Below are positions 49,656 through 59,505 of a stretch of 64,000 nt of DNA, in pieces. The DNA is from Staphylococcus xylosus (GTDB lineage: Bacteria > Bacillota > Bacilli > Staphylococcales > Staphylococcaceae): assembly GCF_002732165.1 (NCBI RefSeq), contig NZ_MRZO01000001.1, positions 124,001-188,000 on the forward strand, written 5' to 3'. The position numbers and the translations under genes are program-made. The notes beneath the pieces were generated by a model that saw only the letters and a list, made by a program, of their open reading frames with translations, did no database searches and was not told the DNA's origin. Every line of letters begins with the position of its first letter. Within the stretch, counting starts at the first letter, position 1.

Positions 49656-51035
49656 ATGGGGTTACAATCATATGATTATGGATTACGACCACATGATAAT
49701 TTTACTGTCGTGCGTGAATTCTATTTGAATAATAACCATTTAGAAATCTTAAACATGTTGTTCACACCGATGATAGGCCCTAATGCGACAGGGTTATATC
49801 ATTATTTAAATCAATTTGTAGACCACGAAGTAGATGCAGTGTTGACGCACTATATTGTTATGAGTGAGTTGAAAATCAATCTGCTAGAATTCAGAAAAGA
49901 AATGGATTTATTAGAAGGTATTGGATTGGTAAAATCCTATGTAAATCATAATGAGCAGCATTCTTCATTTGTTTATGTGCTTAAACAACCACCTACTGCG
50001 AAACAGTTTTTTAGTGATCCTATGTTATCAGTTTATCTATATAGCGAGGTGAGTAAACAACGTTACCAACAATTAAAACGTCACTTTGAAACCAAAACTT
50101 CTGTAGATTTAAGTAATTATCAGGATGTAACGCGCACATTTACTGATGTTTTCAAAATACCTAATAAAGCATTAGCGCAAGATACAGCATATATTCAAGA
50201 TGAAAAGTCGTATGAAGGTTTAGACCTTACTCGTGTTCACTTTGACTTTGAAACATTATATGATTTGTTACAAAATCATTTTATTAGTTCAAAAATAATA
50301 ACCAGTGATGCTAAGGCTTTAATAACACAAATCGCAACATTATATGGTTTGACGCCTGAATCGATGAAACGTATTATTTTAAAGTCGATAACTAGTGCAC
50401 AAGAATTATCTTTTGAAGAATTAAGAAAACACGCACGTACGTATTATTTAATGGAACACGAACAACAATTACCAAATTTACAAGTTAAATCAGAAAAGGA
50501 TAATGTTAATTCACAGGTGAATACTTCTGAGGAAACGGCAAGCCAATCTGATAATTGGTTAGTGCAATTGGAACAAACAAGCCCAATTGATATGTTAGCA
50601 TCGTGGTCAGAGTCAGAACCTACTACTCAGCAAAAATTCATGATTGAAGAATTGATTGAACGTGAAAACCTATCTTTTGGTGTTATAAATATTTTGTTAC
50701 AATTTGTCATGTTGAAAGAAGATATGAAATTACCTAAAACTTATATATTTGAAATAGCGTCAAATTGGAAGAAAAAAGGTATTAAAACTGCTGAACAGGC
50801 GTATGAATATGCGATGAAAGTTAACCAACCTAAAAAAGAAACTTATCCGAACAAAACTCGATATAAACAAAAACAATTAGCTTCTAGAGAGATGACACCG
50901 AAATGGTTAGAAGAGCGAGATAAGAAATCGGAAAAAGATAACCAACAGCATAACCATGAAGAAGATGAGAAATTAAAAAATGACAGAGAGCAATTTTTAA
51001 ATCAATTAAAAACTAGATGGAAGGAGGGCGAATAA
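49656..51035 (+). CDS. dnaB: Replication initiation and membrane attachment protein DnaB
   Basis: Firmicute DnaB (not the helicase) helps load the replicative helicase at oriC with DnaD and DnaI. The 459-aa protein has two DnaD-like regions: an N-terminal winged helix (about 1-110) and a C-terminal DDBH2 domain (about 310-385; MIEELIERENLSFGVINILLQ and WKKKGIKTAEQAYEYAMK), followed by a charged tail. Its start abuts the nrdR stop and the dnaI start abuts its stop, so the three genes are one operon. Confidence 0.94.
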   Translation: MGLQSYDYGLRPHDNFTVVREFYLNNNHLEILNMLFTPMIGPNATGLYHYLNQFVDHEVDAVLTHYIVMSELKINLLEFRKEMDLLEGIGLVKSYVNHNEQHSSFVYVLKQPPTAKQFFSDPMLSVYLYSEVSKQRYQQLKRHFETKTSVDLSNYQDVTRTFTDVFKIPNKALAQDTAYIQDEKSYEGLDLTRVHFDFETLYDLLQNHFISSKIITSDAKALITQIATLYGLTPESMKRIILKSITSAQELSFEELRKHARTYYLMEHEQQLPNLQVKSEKDNVNSQVNTSEETASQSDNWLVQLEQTSPIDMLASWSESEPTTQQKFMIEELIERENLSFGVINILLQFVMLKEDMKLPKTYIFEIASNWKKKGIKTAEQAYEYAMKVNQPKKETYPNKTRYKQKQLASREMTPKWLEERDKKSEKDNQQHNHEEDEKLKNDREQFLNQLKTRWKEGE

Positions 51036-51959
51036 ATGAAATCTTTTAATAATATCATGGGAGAGTCAGATGATTTATCAAAACGCATAGAAAAAATAAA
51101 AAAAGATGTAATTAGTGATTCTGATGTTCAACGATTTTTAAATGAACATCAATCAGAATTGACAAATGCCATGATAGACGAAGACTTAAATATTTTACAA
51201 GAATACAAAGACCAAGTAAAACACTATGATGGACATACTTATAAAGAATGTCCCAACTTTGTAAAAGGCCATGTTCCAGAATTATATGTTGAAAGTAACC
51301 ACATTAAAATTCGTTATTTACCATGTCCATGTAAGATAAAGTATGATGAAGAAAAGTTTAACTCGCATCTAATTACTTCACATCATATGCAACGTGATAC
51401 TTTAGACGCTAAACTTGAAGATATATACATGGATAGAAGAGATAGATTAGATGTTGCAATGGCAGCGAATAAAATTTGCGATAAAATCACGAAGCACGAT
51501 CCTCAAGTTAAAGGATTATATTTGCACGGACCATTTGGGACAGGAAAGTCATTTATTTTAGGTGCGATTGCGAATCAGTTGAAAACTGAAAAGATTCCTT
51601 CTACTATCGTCTATTTACCTGAATTTATCCGTTCACTTAAAGGCGGTTTTAAAGATGGAAGTTTTGAAACAAAATTATCCAGAGTACGAGAAGCGAATAT
51701 TTTGATGTTAGATGACATCGGCGCTGAAGAAATTACACCATGGGCTAGAGATGAAGTAATTGGCCCATTATTACATTACAGAATGGTGCAGGAATTACCT
51801 ACATTTTTCAGTTCTAACCTAAGCTTTGAAGAATTAGAGTTCCATCTTTCTGTAACTCGTGATGGTACAGAGAAGACTAAAGCGGCTCGAATCATGGAAC
51901 GTATCAAAACTTTGGCGACACCTTATTATTTAGAAGGAAAAAATTATAGGAACGATTGA
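51036..51959 (+). CDS. dnaI: Helicase loader DnaI
   Basis: AAA+ ATPase that loads the replicative helicase. The 307-aa protein has an N-terminal zinc-binding domain (Cys in KECPNF and the CPCK pair near 67-105) and a C-terminal ATPase with Walker A GPFGTGKSF near 168 and Walker B LMLDDIGAE near 226. GGAGG precedes the ATG, which directly follows the dnaB stop. Confidence 0.96.
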   Translation: MKSFNNIMGESDDLSKRIEKIKKDVISDSDVQRFLNEHQSELTNAMIDEDLNILQEYKDQVKHYDGHTYKECPNFVKGHVPELYVESNHIKIRYLPCPCKIKYDEEKFNSHLITSHHMQRDTLDAKLEDIYMDRRDRLDVAMAANKICDKITKHDPQVKGLYLHGPFGTGKSFILGAIANQLKTEKIPSTIVYLPEFIRSLKGGFKDGSFETKLSRVREANILMLDDIGAEEITPWARDEVIGPLLHYRMVQELPTFFSSNLSFEELEFHLSVTRDGTEKTKAARIMERIKTLATPYYLEGKNYRND

Positions 51960-51984
51960 AATCTAAAATAAATGTTGTATAATA
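51957..51984 (+). promoter_or_regulatory. thrS promoter
   Basis: TTGAAA, 16-nt spacer, TATAAT; the -35 overlaps the dnaI stop codon. The transcript would start near 51991. Confidence 0.7.
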
Positions 51985-51990
51985 TAATTA

Positions 51991-52240
51991 AATCTAAATC
52001 AAACGAAATTAAACGAAGATACGATTGATATTTCACTACTTCACAGAGAGCCATTGAATGTTGAGATATGGTAAGTATATTTATTGATTACTCCTTCGTC
52101 AGTGATGTTGTAATGAACATCCGGCTCAAGACCGTTATCTTACGTAGAGAGAAGCTATTTTGTAATTATGCAGAAAAGCTTTAATTTAGGGTGGTACCAC
52201 GAAGACCTCGTCCCTTTTTAGGGATGGGGTCTTTTTATTT
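51991..52240 (+). ncRNA. T-box leader controlling thrS (threonyl-tRNA sensor)
   Basis: The leader before thrS has the T-box sequence AGGGTGGTACCACG at 52188-52201, whose UGGU pairs with the 3' end of uncharged tRNA, followed at once by a terminator. An ACC at 52131-52133, in the part of Stem I where the specifier loop should lie, is a threonine codon and is the likely specifier. Low charged tRNA-Thr would stabilise the antiterminator and switch thrS on. Confidence 0.9.
52202..52240 (+). terminator. T-box terminator of the thrS leader
   Basis: AAGACCTCGTCCC pairs with GGGATGGGGTCTT (one G-U) over a 6-nt loop, followed by TTTATTTT. Its 5' arm is next to the T-box sequence and competes with the antiterminator. 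Confidence 0.9.
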
Positions 52241-52309
52241 TCTCTGCGGTTATTGATAAATTGTATTTCGCTTTGATTTAAGTGCTTGAATAAATAGGAG
52301 GAATGTTAA

Positions 52310-54247
52310 ATGGACCAAATTAATATAAAATTTCCAGATGGTAATGCAAAAGTGTTTGATAAAGGCATAACAACAGAAGATATAGCACAATCAATAAGTC
52401 CAGGATTAAGAAAAAAAGCCGTAGCTGGAAAGTTGAATGGCCAATTAATTGATTTAACTAGACCAATTGAAGAAGATGGCGATATAGAAATCGTTACACC
52501 TGGTACAGATGAAGCTTTGGAAGTGTTACGACATTCAACAGCTCATCTTATGGCGCAAGCGTTAAAACGTTTATATGGAAATGTGAACTTTGGTGTTGGC
52601 CCTGTAATTGAGGGCGGTTTTTATTATGACTTTGATATGGAAGAGAGTCTTTCTTCGGATGATTTTGAGAAAATTGAAAAGACAATGAAACAGATTGTTA
52701 ATGAGAATTATCCAATAGAACGTAAGGTTGTTTCTCGTAATGAAGCTAAAGCGTTTTTCTCAGAAGATCCTTATAAATTAGAACTTATAAATGCAATCCC
52801 TGAAAATGAAAATGTCACATTATACACTCAAGGTGAGTTTACAGATTTATGCCGTGGCGTGCATGTACCTTCAACTTCGAAAATCAAAGAATTTAAATTG
52901 TTATCAACAGCTGGAGCTTATTGGCGTGGTGATAGTAACAATAAAATGCTACAACGTATTTATGGTACAGCCTTTTTCGATAAAAAGGATTTGAAAGCAC
53001 ACTTACAAATGCTAGAAGAAAGAAAAGAACGTGATCATCGTAAAATTGGTAAGGAATTAGAGCTGTTCTCAAACAATCCATTAGTAGGCGCTGGTCTACC
53101 ACTTTGGTTACCAAATGGTGCAACAATTCGTCGAGAGGTTGAACGTTACATTGTAGACAAAGAAGTGAGCATGGGTTATGACCATGTTTACACACCAGTT
53201 ATGGCTAATGTTGATTTATATAAAACATCTGGTCACTGGGATCATTATCAAGAGGATATGTTCCCGACAATGAAACTGGATGAGCATGAAGAAATGGTGC
53301 TTAGACCAATGAATTGTCCACATCACATGATGATTTATGCTAATAAACCACATTCATATCGTGAACTACCAATCAGAATTGCTGAATTAGGCACAATGCA
53401 TCGTTATGAGGCAAGCGGAGCTGTGTCAGGATTGCAACGTGTACGTGGTATGACTTTAAATGATGCGCATATCTTTGTTCGTCCAGATCAAATTAAGGAA
53501 GAATTCAAGCGTGTTGTTAATCTTATTATTGATGTATATAAAGACTTTAACTTTGAAAACTATAGCTTCAGACTAAGTTATAGAGATCCAGAAGACAAAG
53601 AGAAATACTTCGATGACGATGAAATGTGGAATAGAGCAGAGAGCATGTTGAAGGAAGCTGTTGATGAGTTAGGCTTAGATTATGAAGAAGCTATTGGTGA
53701 AGCGGCATTCTATGGTCCAAAATTAGATGTACAAGTACAAACTGCAATGGGTAAAGAAGAAACTTTATCTACAGCACAACTTGATTTCTTATTACCGCAA
53801 AAATTTGATTTAACATATATTGGTAATGATGGAGAACAACATAGACCAGTTGTCATTCATCGTGGTGTTGTTTCAACAATGGAACGTTTTGTTGCGTTCT
53901 TAACTGAAGAAACAAAAGGAGCTTTTCCAACTTGGTTAGCACCTAAACAAGTAGAAATCATTCCTGTGAATGTTGATTTGCACTATGATTATGCGAGACT
54001 GATTCAAGATGAGCTTAAGTCACAAGGTGTTCGAGTTGAAATTGATGACAGAAACGAAAAAATGGGCTATAAAATTAGAGAAGCACAAATGCAAAAAATC
54101 CCATACCAACTTGTCGTAGGTGATAAAGAGGTAGAAAATAGTGAAGTGAATGTGAGAAAATATGGTTCACAAGATCAAGAAACTCTAGAGAAAGACGAGT
54201 TTATTTGGAACTTAGTCGATGAGATTAGATTGAAAAAACAAAGATAG
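52310..54247 (+). CDS. thrS: Threonine-tRNA ligase
   Basis: The 645-aa class II synthetase has an N-terminal TGS domain (1-63), an editing domain with [11 protein letters not shown] near 73 and CRGVHVP near 182, a catalytic core with the zinc ligands in [11 protein letters not shown] near 336, near 387 and in [14 protein letters not shown] near 515, and an anticodon-binding domain from about 540. AGGAGG precedes the ATG. Expression is set by the T-box leader upstream. Confidence 0.98.
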   Translation: MDQINIKFPDGNAKVFDKGITTEDIAQSISPGLRKKAVAGKLNGQLIDLTRPIEEDGDIEIVTPGTDEALEVLRHSTAHLMAQALKRLYGNVNFGVGPVIEGGFYYDFDMEESLSSDDFEKIEKTMKQIVNENYPIERKVVSRNEAKAFFSEDPYKLELINAIPENENVTLYTQGEFTDLCRGVHVPSTSKIKEFKLLSTAGAYWRGDSNNKMLQRIYGTAFFDKKDLKAHLQMLEERKERDHRKIGKELELFSNNPLVGAGLPLWLPNGATIRREVERYIVDKEVSMGYDHVYTPVMANVDLYKTSGHWDHYQEDMFPTMKLDEHEEMVLRPMNCPHHMMIYANKPHSYRELPIRIAELGTMHRYEASGAVSGLQRVRGMTLNDAHIFVRPDQIKEEFKRVVNLIIDVYKDFNFENYSFRLSYRDPEDKEKYFDDDEMWNRAESMLKEAVDELGLDYEEAIGEAAFYGPKLDVQVQTAMGKEETLSTAQLDFLLPQKFDLTYIGNDGEQHRPVVIHRGVVSTMERFVAFLTEETKGAFPTWLAPKQVEIIPVNVDLHYDYARLIQDELKSQGVRVEIDDRNEKMGYKIREAQMQKIPYQLVVGDKEVENSEVNVRKYGSQDQETLEKDEFIWNLVDEIRLKKQR

Positions 54248-54249
54248 TC

Positions 54250-54278
54250 TTGAAAGTAATGTAGAAATCATGTATATT
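54250..54278 (+). promoter_or_regulatory. lysP promoter
   Basis: TTGAAA, 17-nt spacer, TATATT directly after the thrS stop; the riboswitch begins about 30 nt downstream. Confidence 0.65.
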
Positions 54279-54307
54279 ACAGGTTAGTGAGTTAAATATA
54301 AAATTAA

Positions 54308-54480
54308 ATTTGAGTTAGAGGTTGCATTTTTAAAGAGTAAGTATTCAGAAGCCGTATGGGGCGTATGTTGAATGCATGAAAGGTAAAAATGCCGAAACTG
54401 GTATTGACCATTGACACAATATCAGTTGGGACAGTTTTCGAAAGAGACTGGACTGTCACATATGTGATGTGCTACCTATA
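54308..54480 (+). ncRNA. Lysine riboswitch (L-box) before lysP
   Basis: The sequence has the conserved blocks of the lysine aptamer in order: TTAGAGGTTGCA, AGAGTAAGTAT, GAAAGG, ATGCCGAAA, CAGTTGGGACAG and GACTGGACTGTC (the last two form a stem), ending in GTGATGTGCTAC. The downstream gene is a lysine permease and a terminator lies between. Lysine binding would favour termination. Confidence 0.85.
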
Positions 54481-54494
54481 TAAATGCTATTATT

Positions 54495-54537
54495 AAAATG
54501 GTTGCATATCTAATAGGTATGCAACCATTTTGTTTTG
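54495..54537 (+). terminator. Riboswitch-controlled terminator before lysP
   Basis: AAAATGGTTGCATA at 54495-54508 pairs perfectly with TATGCAACCATTTT at 54518-54531, followed by GTTTTGG. Between this and the lysP ATG about 160 bp remain, AT-rich and without other clear structure. Confidence 0.88.
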
Positions 54538-54697
54538 GTTAAATGATTAAAATTAATACTTTTACGGGATAGAGTAAAAATTATAATAAATGTAGTTGTA
54601 CAAATATTTAACGCTGCATTTAGGTTTTTTATACTATAAATTGTATTCTTTAATCATATAGTAAGTTAGCCTCTAAGTTTAAAGAAAGGACGCTTCT

Positions 54698-56188
54698 ATG
54701 GCAAAACAAGAAAATCAAAGCAATGGGGTTCAAAGAGGATTAAAAGATCGCCATATTTCCATGATTGCGATTGGTGGATGTATTGGAACAGGACTATTTA
54801 TGACTTCGGGGGGAGCGATTCACGACGCCGGAGCCTTAGGTGCATTATTAGCTTATGCAATTATCGGGGCAATGGTCTTCTTCCTTATGACGTCATTAGG
54901 AGAGATGGCGACATATTTACCAGTATCGGGATCATTTAGTACTTATGCTACACGTTTTGTTGATCCATCACTAGGATTTGCATTAGGTTGGAATTATTGG
55001 TTCAACTGGGTTATTACAGTTGCAGCGGATGTTACGATTGCAGCGCAAGTTATACAATATTGGACACCTTTAGCAGGCATGCCAGCTTGGGCTTGGAGTT
55101 GTCTATTCTTATTAATTATTTTTGGTCTTAATGCCTTATCTGTTCGCGTATACGGTGAAAGTGAATACTGGTTCGCATTAATTAAAGTAGTTACAGTGAT
55201 TATATTTATCGGAATTGGACTACTAACAATCTTAGGTATTATGGGTGGAGAGTTTGTTGGTTTTGATACCTTTACTAAAGGTGGCGGACCAATACTTGGT
55301 GACGGACTAGGCGGTAGTTTATTAACTATCTTAGGCGTATTCTTAGTCGCTGGATTCTCATTCCAAGGAACTGAATTAATAGGTATCACTGCAGGTGAAT
55401 CAGAAAACCCAGAACGCGCGGTACCAAAAGCAATTAAACAAGTGTTTTGGAGAATATTAATTTTCTATATTATGGCAATTTTTGTAATTGGTATGTTAAT
55501 TCCTTATGATAGTGCAGCATTAATGGGTGGAGGCGAAGATATTTCAACCTCTCCATTTACACTTGTATTCCAAAATGCAGGGTTAGCATTTGCGGCATCA
55601 TTTATGAATGCTGTAATCTTGACGTCGGTTCTATCTGCGGGTAACTCAGGTATGTACGCATCAACACGTATGTTGTATTCAATGAGTAAAGATAAATTAG
55701 CTTATCCTGTATTTGCTAAAACAAACAAATATGGTGTGCCTTATGTATCATTGTTAGTCACAGCGCTTATTGTAATAGGTATATTTGTATTACAACATTT
55801 AAGTGGTGACGCTTATGAATATATTGTTGCAGCTAGTGGTATGACTGGATTTATTGCATGGGTTGGTATTGCAATCAGCCATTATAGATTTAGAAAAGCA
55901 TTTGACAAACAAAATTACGATAAATCAAAATTAAAATACAAAGCTAAGTTATTCCCGTTCGGGCCGATATTTGCAGGTGTACTCTGTGTACTTGTTATTG
56001 TTGGGCAAGACGTAGACTTTATAAAAACGGGTGATTTTAATTTAAATAGATTCGTTATAACTTATATGGGTATACCTGTATTCTTAGCATTTTTCATTTA
56101 TCATAAGTTAAGATACAGAACGAAAATCGTTCCGTTAGAACAAGTGGATTTGCGTCAAAATGTTGATATGGATGAAATAAATAAATAG
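54698..56188 (+). CDS. lysP: Lysine-specific permease
   Basis: An APC-family transporter of 496 aa with about 12 membrane segments. GLKDRHISMIAIGGCIGTGLFMTSGGAI opens TM1 with the substrate turn; WNYWFNWVITVAADVTIAAQVIQYW and GFSFQGTELIGITAGESENPERAVPKAI are characteristic of LysP. The lysine riboswitch upstream supports the substrate. The ATG follows AAAGGACGC. It resembles AapA at 35877-37238 only at family level. Confidence 0.93.
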   Translation: MAKQENQSNGVQRGLKDRHISMIAIGGCIGTGLFMTSGGAIHDAGALGALLAYAIIGAMVFFLMTSLGEMATYLPVSGSFSTYATRFVDPSLGFALGWNYWFNWVITVAADVTIAAQVIQYWTPLAGMPAWAWSCLFLLIIFGLNALSVRVYGESEYWFALIKVVTVIIFIGIGLLTILGIMGGEFVGFDTFTKGGGPILGDGLGGSLLTILGVFLVAGFSFQGTELIGITAGESENPERAVPKAIKQVFWRILIFYIMAIFVIGMLIPYDSAALMGGGEDISTSPFTLVFQNAGLAFAASFMNAVILTSVLSAGNSGMYASTRMLYSMSKDKLAYPVFAKTNKYGVPYVSLLVTALIVIGIFVLQHLSGDAYEYIVAASGMTGFIAWVGIAISHYRFRKAFDKQNYDKSKLKYKAKLFPFGPIFAGVLCVLVIVGQDVDFIKTGDFNLNRFVITYMGIPVFLAFFIYHKLRYRTKIVPLEQVDLRQNVDMDEINK

Positions 56189-56198
56189 TAAAAAGCAG

Positions 56199-56227
56199 TT
56201 GACTAATGTCATTATTGTTGTTATGAT
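56199..56227 (+). promoter_or_regulatory. infC operon promoter
   Basis: TTGACT, 17-nt spacer, TATGAT just after the lysP stop; transcription would start near 56234. Confidence 0.75.
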
Positions 56228-56233
56228 AGGTAA

Positions 56234-56370
56234 CGTTGAATACGAAACGAACCAAGTAGAAGCTCCCGCTTCTCACCTGTTGCGACGCAAAAGCTGTTGG
56301 CAGGTCTTATATACACACGATTAAGTCATGTGTAGAGAAGAGCGGGTATATTGTATACTCGCTCTTTTTG
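56234..56370 (+). ncRNA. L20-type autoregulatory leader of infC-rpmI-rplT
   Basis: The leader ends in a terminator (AGAGCGGGTATA at 56339-56350 with TATACTCGCTCT at 56354-56365, 12 bp, then T5). Upstream, GAAGCTCCCGCTTCTC near 56260-56274 can pair with GAGAAGAGCGGG at 56335-56346, an alternative that would undo the terminator. Place and layout match the Firmicute L20 leader, in which excess L20 causes termination. Confidence 0.8.
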
Positions 56371-56408
56371 CTTGGGATAATTTCGTAAAAATCTTGGAGG
56401 TGTCAACC

Positions 56409-56927
56409 ATAGCAAAAGATCAGACTCAAGTTAACGAAAAGATTCGTGCAAAAGAATTACGCTTAATCGGTCAAGACGGAGAACAAATTGGTGTGAAAAC
56501 TAAGACAGAAGCTCTTGAAATGGCAGATAGAGTTGGTTTAGATGTAGTCATCATGGCTCCGAATGCTAAACCACCTGTTGCTAGAATTATGGATTATGGT
56601 AAATATAAATTCGAACAACAGAAAAAAGAAAAAGAAATGAAGAAAAAACAAAAAACAATTAACCTTAAAGAAATACGTTTAAGTCCAACTATTGAGGAAC
56701 ATGATTTCCAAACTAAGTTGAAAAACGGACGTAAATTCTTAGAAAAAGGCGATAAGTGTAAAGTTTCAATTCGTTTCAGAGGTCGTGCGATTACGCATAA
56801 AGAAATTGGTCAACGTGTTTTAGAGAAATTTGCAGAAGAATGTAAAGATATCGCTACAGTTGAACAAAGACCTAAAATGGATGGACGTCAAATGTTTATA
56901 ACATTAAATCCAATCAATGAAAAATAA
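56409..56927 (+). CDS. infC: Translation initiation factor IF-3
   Basis: IF-3 keeps 30S subunits free and checks the start codon. Two domains are seen: N-terminal ([20 protein letters not shown] to about 75) and C-terminal ([26 protein letters not shown] onward), linked by a Lys-rich helix. There is no ATG at the family start. An AUA lies 8 nt after GGAGG and gives the right N-terminus (172 aa); a GTG at 56400, used by many annotations (175 aa), overlaps that GGAGG. A rare start codon is expected, since infC in bacteria uses AUU and is self-regulated through it. Confidence 0.93.
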   Translation: MAKDQTQVNEKIRAKELRLIGQDGEQIGVKTKTEALEMADRVGLDVVIMAPNAKPPVARIMDYGKYKFEQQKKEKEMKKKQKTINLKEIRLSPTIEEHDFQTKLKNGRKFLEKGDKCKVSIRFRGRAITHKEIGQRVLEKFAEECKDIATVEQRPKMDGRQMFITLNPINEK

Positions 56928-56956
56928 TAATAAGATATTACAGGAGGAAATGAATC

Positions 56957-57157
56957 ATGCCTAAAATGAAAACACACCGTGGAGCAGCTAAACGTGTTAA
57001 AAGAACTGGTTCAGGTAAATTAAAACGTTCTAGAGCTTTCACATCTCATATGTTTGCAAACAAAACAACTAAACAAAAGCGTAAATTACGTAAAGCTTCA
57101 TTAGTATCAAAATCAGATATGAAACGCGTAAAACAATTATTAGCTTACAAAAAATAA
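56957..57157 (+). CDS. rpmI: 50S ribosomal protein L35
   Basis: A 66-aa basic protein beginning [20 protein letters not shown], the L35 signature. It lies between infC and rplT as in most bacteria. AGGAGG stands 8 nt before the ATG. Confidence 0.98.
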   Translation: MPKMKTHRGAAKRVKRTGSGKLKRSRAFTSHMFANKTTKQKRKLRKASLVSKSDMKRVKQLLAYKK

Positions 57158-57219
57158 TGACTAAAATGTCATAACGTATCAATTCGAAAGATTGAACATA
57201 TTTAGAGGAGGAATTTATT

Positions 57220-57576
57220 ATGCCACGAGTTAAAGGTGGAACAGTAACAAGAGCGCGTCGTAAAAAGACGATTAAATTAGCTAAAGGTTACTTCGGTTCA
57301 AAACGTACATTATATAAAGTTGCAAAACAACAAGTTATGAAATCAGGTCAATATGCATTCCGTGACCGTCGTCAAAGAAAACGTGATTTCCGTAAATTAT
57401 GGATTACACGTATCAATGCAGCAGCTCGTCAACACGACATGAGTTATTCAAGACTTATGAACGGTTTGAAAAAAGCTGAAATCGACATTAACCGTAAAAT
57501 GCTTTCAGAAATTGCTATTTCAGACGAAAAAGCTTTCGCTGAGTTAGTAACTAAGGCTAAAGATGCTTTAAAATAG
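57220..57576 (+). CDS. rplT: 50S ribosomal protein L20
   Basis: A 118-aa protein, early 23S rRNA binder and, in Bacillus, the repressor of this operon through the leader. [24 protein letters not shown] and the [21 protein letters not shown] signature are present. GAGGAGG precedes the ATG. A strong terminator follows. Confidence 0.98.
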   Translation: MPRVKGGTVTRARRKKTIKLAKGYFGSKRTLYKVAKQQVMKSGQYAFRDRRQRKRDFRKLWITRINAAARQHDMSYSRLMNGLKKAEIDINRKMLSEIAISDEKAFAELVTKAKDALK

Positions 57577-57590
57577 TATCGAATTATAAA

Positions 57591-57650
57591 GGGAGTGCGA
57601 CAGAAATACTATTATAAAAAATAGATTTCTGTCGCACTCCTTATTTTTAG
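57591..57650 (+). terminator. infC operon terminator
   Basis: GGAGTGCGACAGAAAT at 57591-57606 pairs with ATTTCTGTCGCACTCC (16 bp) over an AT-rich loop, followed by TTATTTTT. Confidence 0.9.
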
Positions 57651-57790
57651 TTATTAAACAGTTTTAAATAAAAATTTGATATAAGCGCAAATGAATTCAT
57701 TTGGTTGTATTTTAAGATACGAATTATCATTTTGATAAATAACCATCATTTGATAAAATAGCTTAGAAGTCATAAATGGAGGAGAAACTA

Positions 57791-58402
57791 ATGTCTAAAT
57801 TCGATGAAATGATTACAGTAGTTCCGAGAAAAATTTTATTTAATGATGAAGAGAATAAATTCAATGGTTTCTTAGATGAAAATACTGTTAAAGGGCAAGA
57901 AATTTTTGACACACTTTCTGAATTTGAAGTTAAACGACGCGGAGATATGGAAGAAGATCCGACATTCAAACAATTAATTTCTTATTGTATATTGGAAAAT
58001 GAAAACGATGAGTTATTAGTGTACGAACGTTTATCTGGCGGAGGAGAAGCTCGTTTGCATGGCCAATCATCTATTGGCGTAGGCGGTCATATGAATGATG
58101 TTAAAGGTGCCGAGTCAATTAATGAAGTATTAAGAGTTAATGCCCAAAGAGAATTAGAAGAAGAAGTAGGCTTATCAGAAAGTAAGTCTCAGAATCTAGC
58201 TTACATAGGTTTTATCAATGATGATACGAATGAAGTCGGTGAGGTCCATTTAGGCGTTGTGTTCAAGATTCATGTGAACAGTAATGATGTACAAGCAATG
58301 GAAACTGACACGCTTCGTATAAAATGGGTAGATCAAAGTAAAATTGAAGATTATGATGAATTTGAAACATGGAGTGCTTTAATATTACAAGCTATAAAAT
58401 AG
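57791..58402 (+). CDS. Nudix-domain hydrolase
   Basis: A 203-aa protein with a Nudix-like box: GGHMNDVKGAESINEV followed by RELEEEVG (residues about 92-128). The glycine-to-REXXEE spacing is longer than in the classic 23-residue box, so it is a variant member. Nudix enzymes cleave nucleoside diphosphate-X compounds; the substrate is unknown. ATG at 57791 is chosen, 8 nt after GGAGG. The next gene starts 12 bp after the stop, so an operon is likely. Confidence 0.85.
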   Translation: MSKFDEMITVVPRKILFNDEENKFNGFLDENTVKGQEIFDTLSEFEVKRRGDMEEDPTFKQLISYCILENENDELLVYERLSGGGEARLHGQSSIGVGGHMNDVKGAESINEVLRVNAQRELEEEVGLSESKSQNLAYIGFINDDTNEVGEVHLGVVFKIHVNSNDVQAMETDTLRIKWVDQSKIEDYDEFETWSALILQAIK

Positions 58403-58414
58403 GGGTGTCTAAAG

Positions 58415-59338
58415 ATGTCTGATATCATTCCTTTTCCGCGTTCGAAAGATAAATTAGTGAGAGAAATAAAGCAATCATTTAATGATAAAGATTTTGAACA
58501 AACTTATGACTTATTTGAAGACTTTGAAGAACAATTTGAACTAGATGAGCAAATGTCTTTATTAAAATGTTCGATGCTATATAAGATGGGGCATTTTCTT
58601 GAACTACGTGAAGAAGCTATTATTTTATTAAAACAAGGCACGACTAAGTACGATGACTTGATGATGTATTATATTAAAAGTTTGAATGGTTTAGGGCAGT
58701 ATTTTGAGGTGGTGGAAGTCATCAATCAAATTATTGATGAAGTTCACGATCATAGAACACGTATGGAGTTATTTCCGATTAAAGAATATGCTTTAAGCCA
58801 AATCGATAAACACAACGAGCATGCTACACATATGTTGCAAAATTTCGATGCGATTTCTCTGAGAGAGCAAATCAATACTATATTAACTTTGATTGACCAT
58901 AACCAATTTAGATATCAGGAAACGATTGTTAATATTATCAATGAAATGGATTTACAACCCAATGTGGTAAGTATAATGCTTGAATATTTACGTTTTGGTG
59001 GTTACAATCAGACCATTCAAATTCAAAAATTTGGATTTAATATTGAAGTTGTCCCAGCCCAATTATCTGGCTTAGAACATACTATGTTTAAGACGAAAAT
59101 AATACCACAAGTTATTAATCAAATTGAAGATAGTGCGCCACAAATGATTGAAGAGGCGCTTCGTTTAATGAATAATCATGCGATTTTATTTTATCCATTA
59201 GAATTAGAACGCATAGCACTAGAACCAGTATGGATGGAAGCTTACGTAAATTATTTTAAATCTATGCTAGGTTTAGAAAGTTTAGATATGTCAAATGATG
59301 TTGTGAAATTTATAACTAATATTGATAGTATAGAATAA
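58415..59338 (+). CDS. TPR-like protein (YsoA-like)
   Basis: A 307-aa, acidic, all-helical protein with helix pairs that read as degenerate tetratricopeptide repeats (for example FEQTYDLFEDFEEQF, MSLLKCSMLYKMGHFLELREEA, LMMYYIKSLNGLGQYFEVVEVI). The C-terminal part (about 180-307) resembles nothing I know beyond the family. Bacillus ysoA stands in the same place before tig. Function is unknown; a scaffold for protein contacts is likely. AGGGGTG precedes the ATG. Confidence 0.8.
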   Translation: MSDIIPFPRSKDKLVREIKQSFNDKDFEQTYDLFEDFEEQFELDEQMSLLKCSMLYKMGHFLELREEAIILLKQGTTKYDDLMMYYIKSLNGLGQYFEVVEVINQIIDEVHDHRTRMELFPIKEYALSQIDKHNEHATHMLQNFDAISLREQINTILTLIDHNQFRYQETIVNIINEMDLQPNVVSIMLEYLRFGGYNQTIQIQKFGFNIEVVPAQLSGLEHTMFKTKIIPQVINQIEDSAPQMIEEALRLMNNHAILFYPLELERIALEPVWMEAYVNYFKSMLGLESLDMSNDVVKFITNIDSIE

Positions 59339-59429
59339 TTAATCATTTGATTTTCGGGTAATGGAAGAAAGTAGCTAAAATAGAAATTTTCAAGTTTGCA
59401 TTTTAAATCACGTGTTATAAACAGAGTGT

Positions 59430-59458
59430 TTGTGTAGAGCGTAGACGTGTGCTATAAT
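59430..59458 (+). promoter_or_regulatory. tig promoter
   Basis: TTGTGT, 17-nt spacer, TATAAT; the transcript would start about 40 nt before the tig ATG. Confidence 0.65.
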
Positions 59459-59505
59459 AGTGAAGTTGAAAAAATAAAATAGGATAATCATGGAGGTTTT
59501 TATAC

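Noticed and set aside
51991-52240. Possible small protein in the thrS leader
   Set aside because: The region is explained by a T-box leader with T-box sequence and terminator; no frame with a ribosome site is kept.
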